From: Arachnopeziza araneosa
Lineage: Eukaryota > Ascomycota > Leotiomycetes > Helotiales > Arachnopezizaceae
Length of the DNA stretch: 64,000 bases
Direction: 5' to 3'
Assembly (NCBI GenBank): GCA_003988855.1
Contig: QYAI01000078.1
Span: forward strand, 1-64,000
The notes under the pieces were generated by a model, which had not been told where the DNA came from, ran no database searches, and was given only the letters and a program-made list of their open reading frames with translations. Shown here in pieces: positions 56,132 through 64,000 of the stretch (positions are counted from its first letter, which is position 1; every line of letters starts with the position of its first letter). The position numbers and the translations under genes are program-made.

Positions 56132-57610
56132 ATGGAACCAAACACAGTTCCCTCTTTTGATGAGGAAGTCCGCAAGCATGAAGCCAAAGCGAAAGGTCTC
56201 GACGACATCAATACCAAGAGAGCCGCTATCGCCGAATCTCAGCACGCAATTGACGATAAGAAGATCGTACAAATGGAGATCTTTGCTGAACTCGCGAAAT
56301 GCCTACAGGATTACGGACGCGAGTGGCAACCACTGGACGAATTGATCTCCCACTATAATGAACAGGTCAACAAGGTTTTGAAGAAGTTAAGTGAGGATGA
56401 CAAACGCACTTTCATGGGCAGCTTAACCAGCATCGATGGACAGCTCAGCCATACATGGAAAGATCTCTGGATGACTGAATTGAGCGAGGTATACATCCCT
56501 GAAGTCGCTGCTGCTGAGTACCTCAAGCCTAATGCGAAGGAAGCCGAAAACGTTGCTCCCGGCCGTACCCCCGATATCTTTGATGATAATGGATACCATA
56601 CGATCGAGGAAAACGAGCTTGCCTCACACCCCCGTAAACAGGATAGCCGAGAAGATTGGAAGGACTGCATGAAGGAGTACGGTTTTTATGACCGTGACGA
56701 CGAGTGTTCATACGGAAATAGCCTCTTCTCAATCCCAGACAACAGGTCGCTGCCAGAGGAGATCACTGAGGTTGAGTCTGACATCTCCAGACTCAAAATC
56801 CATATTGAAGCCCTCAATGTAGCAGAAGTTTTGGATGCACAGGCCAAAGATATCCTGTCTTTACGAAAATCTGTCGAGAGAGGCCGTCTAAGCCTCCTAG
56901 AACAGAAAGTCAAAGTCTTACAAACAGCACAGCAGCTGCAGGATGCTGTACTCGATATTGCTTGTTTAGAAATACCATTGACTAAGAGAAATCAAGAGCT
57001 TGAAACCATGAAAACACTATGGGCCACAAATTGGGAAGACCGGAGTGTCACCGAGTCCCTCGATAAGTACGAGCAGGTCTGGCCTCTGATAAAAGTAGGC
57101 CTTGAGGTCCGCAGTCGGGCGCTTGAATTGCTCCATGACAAAAGATCTCAAGTTGACCATGTCATCACGGTAGGAAATATCGCAGCTCACGAAGGATTAG
57201 CCCTCTCAGATGCTCTCCTCTACGACGATTCCGTTCCACCATCACTTCGCCGGCGTGACGCCTGGCACTTTGTCAAGACATACGGCGTAACCCCAGAATT
57301 CGCCCTACAGCATCGAGGATGCAAAAAATTGCAGGAGATGCTGAATATCAGCGGATCTCTCCGCATGTATCAGAAACCTTTGCCTGCGGCAAACCGAGGC
57401 AATTCTCAGTTCATTGACATGTTTGCGAAGCGGAGCTCTACTTGGTCCAAGATCAAAGACTTGAGCACCGAGGAAATGAACAGCTTTTGGGAAGGAGAAG
57501 AGTGCAAGAAGGTCTACATGGAGCAGAGAGAACTGTATGAGAAGGCCTCCAGCGCATTTCAGATTAACCAACAAAAGAAGTGGGCGAAGAGAAACAGTGC
57601 TGAAGACTGA
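56132..57610 (+). CDS. coiled-coil protein with C-terminal GN-x-AAH domain, family member C
   Basis: Intronless, 492 aa. It starts MEPNTVPSFDEEVRKHEAKA. The coiled-coil segments lie at about 10-90 and 205-310 (EVESDISRLKIHIEALNVAE). The middle is acidic and probably disordered. The C-terminal domain carries VWPLIKVGLEVRSRALEL, VGNIAAHEGLALSDALLY with GNIAAH near residue 348, and FVKTYGVTPEFALQHRGCKK. After it comes a basic helical tail. Most similar to member B, at about the same length and architecture. No known enzyme motif is visible. Confidence 0.8.
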   Translation: MEPNTVPSFDEEVRKHEAKAKGLDDINTKRAAIAESQHAIDDKKIVQMEIFAELAKCLQDYGREWQPLDELISHYNEQVNKVLKKLSEDDKRTFMGSLTSIDGQLSHTWKDLWMTELSEVYIPEVAAAEYLKPNAKEAENVAPGRTPDIFDDNGYHTIEENELASHPRKQDSREDWKDCMKEYGFYDRDDECSYGNSLFSIPDNRSLPEEITEVESDISRLKIHIEALNVAEVLDAQAKDILSLRKSVERGRLSLLEQKVKVLQTAQQLQDAVLDIACLEIPLTKRNQELETMKTLWATNWEDRSVTESLDKYEQVWPLIKVGLEVRSRALELLHDKRSQVDHVITVGNIAAHEGLALSDALLYDDSVPPSLRRRDAWHFVKTYGVTPEFALQHRGCKKLQEMLNISGSLRMYQKPLPAANRGNSQFIDMFAKRSSTWSKIKDLSTEEMNSFWEGEECKKVYMEQRELYEKASSAFQINQQKKWAKRNSAED

Positions 57611-58136
57611 GGCCAAGATGAATCATGTACAAGATAAGGTCATGGAGTAGTTGATAGAGATTGAGGCCGGAGGAAGTCAACGTAACCAAACAGAAGAAAC
57701 TGTGGAAACAAAGAAAGGAATCGGGAATAAAGATGTAATTAGAATTACTCAACAACCCCTGAGCTAGAATAGGAACTTGTCAAACTCAACCCACACTATG
57801 GCACTTGCCATTTTCATATCTCTTCCTACACCCATACTCATTTTCATTCACATAAATCAGCATCAAGAAAGCCAAGCGCTAAATTTCAAGAGGTTACCGA
57901 TGGCATTAAATTCGGGATATTACAAAGACCGACTGACATCTATCTGTCCCCAGTCCTCAAAAATAGTAATAGTCGCTTGCTCTGAAACCTGAACCTGAGC
58001 CCATTCCAACCAGTTGGAATGACGGTTATCTATTTCACAATGCCGCCCAAAGGAAATACCCGTCTTAGCCATCCATCCTATGTATATTTTAGTTCTGATT
58101 CCCATTCCATCAAAACTATACCGTGTCATTCATAAC
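57611..58136. other. intergenic, convergent gene ends
   Basis: Lies between the 3' ends of family member C and the transporter gene. No gene was seen. Confidence 0.5.
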
Positions 58137-60074
58137 CTAGTATTCCAAAGCATGATAGGATCCACTTCGAACCAATGTTCTGCTTCTCCTTCTGTTAATT
58201 TGTTCGTCTGGGCTTTCTTCGTGGTCATCTCGACCCTCCTCTAGACCATCATCATCCAGATCCGCCACCTCCACCTCGTCTTTAATCCTGCTTGTTAACC
58301 AAGCTGCAACAAGCGTACTGAGACCGCCACAGGCGAGAACAACACTGATGCTGTCATCTCCAGCCTCGCCTCGAGGTTTTTGAAGAAATTTGAAAAGAAT
58401 TGAGCTACCAATCGTAGCTAGAATCTGTGGTGCTGCGATGGACATATTGTGAATACCTAGAATTACACCTGCTTGATCTTCATGACTGGCAACGTTTTCA
58501 TCATCATCGGGGTGTCGAGCCTTGCGAGAGCGACGAACTGCATCGCGTTTAGAAACCTCGGCAGAGATTATTGCAAAGGGGGCCCAAAGAGTTAATGCCC
58601 ATGAGATTCCCACAACGCCGATCAAGGCTGTTGCCGCAGCGATGGAAGTTACGATGAGGGTGCTGAACATGCAAGTTGCGAAGATGATATGAGAAATCAT
58701 CCAAGCACGGCGTAGAGTGAGACCAGGAATGACAATAGCCGCGAGGAATCGATTGAGATGTGTAGTGGGTTCTTGACTCGAAGCCGAAGAGGCTGGTGGG
58801 GTCTGCAAATCGTAGGATGGAGCGATGAAGAAAGGAAGAAGAACGTTGGTTGCAAGGGAAGTGATAGCGTAGACAAGAAGAGCAAAAGTTCCCACTCTAG
58901 TGGCTTGTTCATAGAGTTTGTCAAGCTCAGCGGGTGTCATATTCGGATTTTCGAGGAGGAACGGCTGGACATAGATGTCGGCGATATAGGATGAAGAATA
59001 GAAAAGTTGAGGGAAAAAGCCGATCCAGGCGAAGAATTGTACCTCACAGACTTTTCGAGTCTGGGGAGGAAGGTTTTTGATAGATTTGAAGATGGTTTTG
59101 AAAAAGCCGATAACTCCTGATTTACCCTTTTTAGGAGAGATCGTGTCTAACCGAGGGTCGCGTTCCCGAATGAAGATAACGCTGATAGCAACTGTGCTGC
59201 TCAGAGCTACTGAAGCAATTACACAGAGGATTTTGAATTGGGTGTTTCCCAGAAATCCGAGGTATTTGGGGAGTTCAAGGAATCCAGAAACATATCCGGC
59301 GATATTTCCCACCCCAACAACTCGACTCGCCATTGCATTAGCCGACTCCTGTTGATGACTTGGGCAGCAGTCGAGAATAAACGCTCTGATTCCAGCTTGA
59401 ACTATTGCAGGTTAGGCTTGTGCTTCTTGATAGAGGAGAGACATACCTGTATTGATAGAGAAGTCCAGTACATATACAAATAAAACGGCCACAACAAGTA
59501 TTGTATTCTTCACACCAAGCGATTCTTTGTCGGCACCAAATAATCCTAAAAACCCACCAACCATCTCTCGTACCCAGGCAAGAGCCATCAAGGATACAAT
59601 TGTTGCTATCGAACCGACGACCATGAACGGCGTCCGTTTTCCCCATCTCGATCTGCAATTATCACTCCGTATTCCTACGTATGGCTGGACAAGCGTTCCC
59701 GATAGTGGTCCAGCTATCCATACCAAAGCCATCATCGATTTGCTCAGGCCCAGTGAGAGCAGATAAGGTGTTCCATTGGAGAGTTCGACGGACCACGCCA
59801 GTTGTAGACCTCCAATACTGATTGTCAAAAGTATCATATATAACAGACCTTTCGTCTCTTGATATTCATCGTGTGCATCGTCAGTGAGAACATGCTCATT
59901 CGGTATTAAGCCCTCTTCTTCCTCGTGTCCATCCTCTGGAGAGAGGAGCGGAGACTCTTCGTGAACTTGTTTTCCAGTTTGCTCCGCCGTTGAGCTATGT
60001 TGAGTCTCACCAGATAATACGGAACGCATACTTGGGCGACTCGATAAGTCAGTCGATCGTTCTCGACCTGCCAT
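58137..60074 (-). CDS. MFS sucrose/glycoside-proton symporter (SUT-like)
   Basis: Plasma-membrane sugar transporter with 12 predicted helices, 630 aa from ATG 60074. Exons 59447-60074 and 58137-59401. An acidic cytosolic N-terminus precedes helix 1 (LLYMILLTISIGGLQLAWSV). ALVWIAGPLSGTLVQPYVG is the plant/fungal SUT signature, and the loop RSDNCRSRWGKRTPFM matches the RxGxRxPF-type MFS motif. The large central loop, HLNRFLAAIVIPGLTLRRAW and a charged C-terminal tail fit the family. The frame stays open upstream to a GTG at 60263 (with a poly-Ser stretch), so the real start could be further out or in another exon. Sucrose or maltose as substrate is an inference from family. Confidence 0.88.
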
Positions 60075-60222
60075 ACTCCCCGCTGGCAGATTGTCGAGGC
60101 TGATACCGTCTTCCCCTGAGGTCCGCAGGCTCAAGTCCTGTCCCGCCAAGTTGTATGATCTCCGTGCTTGGTTGTTGGGTCTTTTGGGAGAGGAAGAGGA
60201 GGAGGAGGAAGACAACGGTTCC

Positions 60223-60474
60223 TTATAGCCGGCCAGCTTTACTGCTATCAGCTCCGTCCCCACGAATGACTGGGCCTCGCCGAGATGGCTGACGAGCGAG
60301 GTTGCTTTTCTTCACGGGGTCCAGTCGTATGACAAGGGCTTTCAACTGCTGCGCATAGCTGGCAGATGATGATTCGAGGAGGCGCTTCGCCTGCCTACGG
60401 ATGTCTTGATCGGGATCAGAAGGACAGGTGGATAACAAAAATTGGATGATTGCAGCTGCAGCGCGTGTTACTCT
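60223..60474 (-). other. possible terminal exon of an unidentified helical protein
   Basis: Open minus-strand frame with AIIQFLLSTCPSDPDQDIRR and continuing QAKRLLESSSASYAQQLKAL, which reads like HEAT-repeat sequence. It ends in a basic tail and a stop at 60223. It overlaps the upstream extension of the transporter frame, so at most one of the two is used there. I could not find its upstream exons, and it may be chance. Confidence 0.25.
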
Positions 60475-60630
60475 TCAATGCAAAAATCGACTCAGGTCGT
60501 GTGTCCTGTTGTCATGAATGATCGGGAGATTTCCGATGGCGGAATTAGGGGACGCGGAAAGGATGAGTTTGCTGCACACAGCATCCCTGCAGCGCAACTT
60601 CGAATGATTGAGGCACAACAGCAGACGAGC

Positions 60631-60690
60631 AAGTCCAAGGCACGTCAGTCCAAGGCACATCAGTCCAAGGCACATCAGTCCAAGGCACAC
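60631..60690. repeat. 15-bp minisatellite, four units
   Basis: CAGTCCAAGGCACAT repeated four times head to tail with single-base changes in the first and last units, in the region upstream of the Na+/H+ exchanger. The open frames across it are repeat by-products. Confidence 0.85.
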
Positions 60691-61243
60691 CCGCCCAGGC
60701 AGAACCCCAAAACGAATCCACACGGCACCACACACCCGCCCGAGTCTGGGGAAGATGTGGCCGCCTGATTGGCTGCGAGACCTCGAGTCGGCTTAGGTAA
60801 GCTGAGCCCGCTGGAAACGAGGCTTTTGATGGGCCGCGACAATTTCATCCTTCTCGATTCCACCCATCATCAACCTCGTCCATATCAGCGAACTATCCAT
60901 CATCCTTCTGCCATCGTGTGTGCTCCTCCCAGAGGGAGTTTACCCATCTAGCCACCCGTGCTCAGTGCATCGCTTCTACCTAATCCTCCAGCGACGGCAT
61001 CTAAAGACCACCGAACTTCCCACCACCAGAGGATCTTCGATGTGACGATCCATCACAATTGTTACATGTGTTCTTCCTCCCTCCATCCGCTGCTCGCTCT
61101 TGAGCCACCACACAACTACACAACCTTCCCGCGCGCGTACACATCGAGGAGCTGTATAAGATGGACGGAGTTACGACGGTAGTGGCCGATGCGGCATTCA
61201 AGCTCCTGAGTAGGTTGCGACCTGAGAGCGCCATAGGTCGCAG

Positions 61244-63337
61244 ATGGCTGACGATTCAACTGCAGAAAGAGCGGATGAAGATGATAGTCCTGATGGTATG
61301 CAAATCGAAACATGGCAGAAACAAAGCTGATGGACCGTAGGACCCGATTCCTCCCAGATGGAGATTTATTACTCCTGGGCATTGTTCATTATGATCATGC
61401 TACTCATATGCGCTCTATTCACAAGTTATACGCTCCAGCAGCGGAGGATAGAGGCTGTGCACGAGACGGTCATATCAATCTTTGCTGGTAGGCACTCTGT
61501 CAAACATGCAGACTCCCACTGACCCTCCAGGTATGACAATTGGTCTCATCATTAGGATAAGCCCATCAACCTCAATCCAAGGTTTGGTTAGTTTCAGCTA
61601 CACAGTTTTCTTCAACCTGTTGCTTCCGCCAATTATTCTAGCATCGGGGTACGAACTACATCAAGCAAACTTCTTTCGAAATATAGGAACGATTTTAACA
61701 TTTGCATTTGCTGGAACCTTCATATCTGCTGTGGTGCTTGGGTTGATCTTGCGGGTATACTCCGCCATATCACCAGAGCACCTCGACATGAGTTTTGTCG
61801 ATGCGATCTCTGTCGGAGCTACCCTGTCAGCTACGGATCCTGTTACAATTCTCGCTATCTTCAATACCTACAAGGTAGATCCGAAGCTGTACACTATTAT
61901 CTTTGGCGAATCGATTCTCAATGATGCTGTGGCCATTGTATTGTTTGAGACGGCTCAGAGATACAAGGACAGTCCTACAGCAGGAACGCTGGGATTCGTC
62001 AGTCTATTGGAAGGTATTGGAATCTTCCTGGCTGTCTTTTTTGGAAGCTTGATTATTGGAGTACTTGTCGGAATAGCGACAGCTCTGGCTCTGAAGTTCA
62101 CTTATGTTAGGAGAGCTCCCAAAATTGAGAGTTGTTTAGTGATCTTGATCGCATATGCAAGCTATTTCTTCTCAAATGGCTTGCATATGTCAGGTAAGCC
62201 TCACTCTCATTGAATATATATGTTTATTAACGTATCCTAGGAATCGTCACTCTGCTCTTCTGCGGCATAACACTCAAGCATTACGCCTACTACAACATGT
62301 CTCGCCGCACCCAACTAACAACAAAATACCTCTTTCAAGTCATGGCTCAGCTATCGGAAAATTTCATCTTTATCTATCTCGGGTTATCCCTCTTTACAGA
62401 AACCAAATATGATTTCAAACCGCTATTCATCATCATCACCGTTCTGGGAATTTGTGCCGCTCGATGGGCCGCCGTTTTCCCCTTGTCTAAAGCCATAAAT
62501 TGGTTCATCCGCTATAGAGCACAGGAACGCGGCCGCGACAGCAACGACGAACTCCCATACAATCATCAAGTTATGCTCTTCTGGGCCGGTCTTCGTGGAG
62601 CTGTTGGCGTTGCTTTGGCTGCTGGGCTTGACGGAGCAAATCAATGGATCTTAAGAGCTACGATTCTTGTAGTGGTTGTGCTGACCGTCATCATCTTCGG
62701 AGGGACTACGGCACGCATGCTCGAAATACTTGGAATCCGTACCGGTGTGGTAGAAGAAATCGATTCTGACGATGAATTTGACATTGAGGCCGTACCTGGT
62801 GCTTCATACTACAAAAATAACACTACAGGTGGTCTCGGGCATCGATCAAGAGGAAATGGTTCTATCCAGTTGGATGGATTGAATGGCATATCACGTGGTT
62901 CAGAAAGGGGCAGTTATGTGAGTGGTAACCAGTCTCCCAACCGTGCTCGGCCTTCAAGCCTCAGTCGCAAGAATTCTGGCCCCAACAATCGACCAGACGA
63001 ACAAGATCTACTACAAACCAACCTCTCCAACCCAGATTCAGATGTCGATTCTGATACCTCCGATCTTCCTCCCGCAGTCAAGCGTATAGAAAAGAAGAAA
63101 GCTAGTCCAGACAGAGGAGATTTAGGAAACTATCCCACGGCTGGCACAAGAGATAGGGATACAAACAATGGGGGTGGAAGTGGGATCACCGCTAGTGGTG
63201 CAATCAGTCAACTCCTTCATGGCACTGCTGAGGACCATGCAGAATGGTTTCGGCAGTTGGATGAGGGTTTTATTAAGCCAAAATTATTACTCGACGGTGG
63301 AACAGGATCGAATCACGGGGGACCAAGTGGCTCGTAA
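61244..63337 (+). CDS. endosomal/vacuolar Na+/H+ exchanger (NHX/NHE family)
   Basis: CPA1 cation-proton antiporter that sets organelle pH and salt tolerance, 652 aa. Exons 61244-61295, 61341-61487, 61531-62193 and 62241-63337 close in frame. Membrane helices start at SWALFIMIMLLICALFTSYT. FFNLLLPPIILASGYELH is the amiloride-site region. ATDPVTILAIFNTYKVDPKL and IFGESILNDAVAIVLFE carry the transport-critical Asp residues, and FWAGLRGAVGVALA is the second conserved Arg helix. The long C-terminal tail is Ser/Asn/Asp-rich and cytosolic. An alternative upstream start at about 61161 (MDGVTTVVADAAFKLLS) would add an exon ending before GTTGCG; the ATG at 61244 was preferred. Confidence 0.92.
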
Positions 63338-64000
63338 TTCCAAGGGAGAAGATGGAGAGACGGCTTGTAAGGTATTCTGGATGAGATCGGTAGGACTGGA
63401 AAGGGTCGGATGCATGGTTGGGGCGTTTGGCGTTGAAGGCATGAGCCTCTGTACCAAATAGATGTATAGATGCATAGATATGCATTAGTGCAATCGTGTT
63501 TATATTATACCCTCCATCATCTTGCGTAGGCAGTCTGTGAATTGACAATCAACGACGGATAACACGATAAGATTCTCTCCCTCCGAAAGACCATCTAAAC
63601 ATTCTCCGATATTCATCTACTACTACATATACACAGCACTGCACTGAAGCATTAAGACAAAGCACTGTAGATCCTCTCTCCTGCCTTATCCTACTTAATA
63701 CCAATAAGTAATGATATCTCTATTCAAAAATCTCATCACTTTATTAATCTCTCTTCTGTGTGCGATGCTTGGAAACTATTTCCAGATCTCTGATGTCACT
63801 TTTCGATTGCTGTATCCTACCGTCTGTATCCTACCGTCTCTATCCTATTATCTCTGTTCTATCATCTCTACTCCACATATCCCTCTCTCTGCCGCTGTAA
63901 CCAGAGAACAGAATATCTCAAGGAGGGTTGACATCTTAGCCGTATATATCCATGTATTGATAAAATAAAATAAAATAAAATCAGACATCTCAACAGCAAA
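63338..64000. other. intergenic with simple repeats
   Basis: No gene. A 14-bp unit (TGTATCCTACCGTC) occurs twice exactly at 63813-63840, followed by decayed copies. An (AAAAT)n microsatellite lies at about 63961-63981. Confidence 0.6.

Noticed and set aside
1..64000. tRNA or rRNA genes
   Set aside because: No cloverleaf-type or rRNA-like conserved segment was recognised by eye; a covariance-model scan would be decisive.

Overview
The window reads as nuclear DNA of a filamentous ascomycete. Most genes are broken by short introns of about 44-112 nt with GTRNGT-like donors and CTAAC/CTGAC-like branch points. Typical fungal families are present: a Zn2Cys6 regulator, a GH74 xyloglucanase, a LaeA-like methyltransferase, an SRPK-like kinase and Elp3. 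Gene content fits Leotiomycetes (Helotiales-like), but that placement is an inference. No rRNA, tRNA or CRISPR array was recognised.

Layout. 1-7 kb: an SRPK-like kinase, a decayed Ty1/copia remnant and a phenylalanine/histidine ammonia-lyase family gene. 7.4-11 kb: an SDR oxidoreductase, a kappa-class GST/DsbA-like protein and a protein tyrosine phosphatase. 12.9-21.7 kb: an Old Yellow Enzyme and an NAD-dependent epimerase diverge from a shared promoter holding a perfect CCG-N6-CGG inverted repeat. A Zn2Cys6 factor and a secreted GH74 xyloglucanase follow, so this stretch may be a small co-regulated group. 22.0-24.9 kb: a gene-free array of about 35 copies of a 16-bp core (TTTGTTGCACTTCGCA or its complement) inside a decayed unit of about 55 bp, with an orientation switch near 22.35-22.67 kb. 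25.6-27.8 kb: a secreted Ser-rich PAN/CenC-like mosaic protein. 30-41 kb: a family-unassigned basic protein, an NmrA-like protein, a MYND-finger gene with a reading-frame problem, a medium-chain reductase, a nine-exon SAM methyltransferase and a small membrane protein. 42-47.3 kb is a conserved housekeeping block: AP-2 mu, succinyl-CoA ligase alpha and Elp3, the last two sharing a 271-bp divergent promoter. 48.3-57.6 kb: a small secreted Cys-containing protein, then three related coiled-coil proteins with a shared C-terminal GN-x-AAH domain. An unrelated pseudogene lies among them, and all five of its in-frame stops can be explained by C-to-T changes. 58-63.4 kb: a sucrose/glycoside-proton symporter and an endosomal/vacuolar Na+/H+ exchanger.

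The two items most likely to be undescribed are the conserved-core repeat array and the clustered coiled-coil/GN-x-AAH family. Exon boundaries were set by hand from splice consensus, frame closure and family similarity. Most multi-exon models close in frame. Three do not (the ammonia-lyase N-terminus, the Zn2Cys6 factor 3' part and the MYND gene), and they are flagged.
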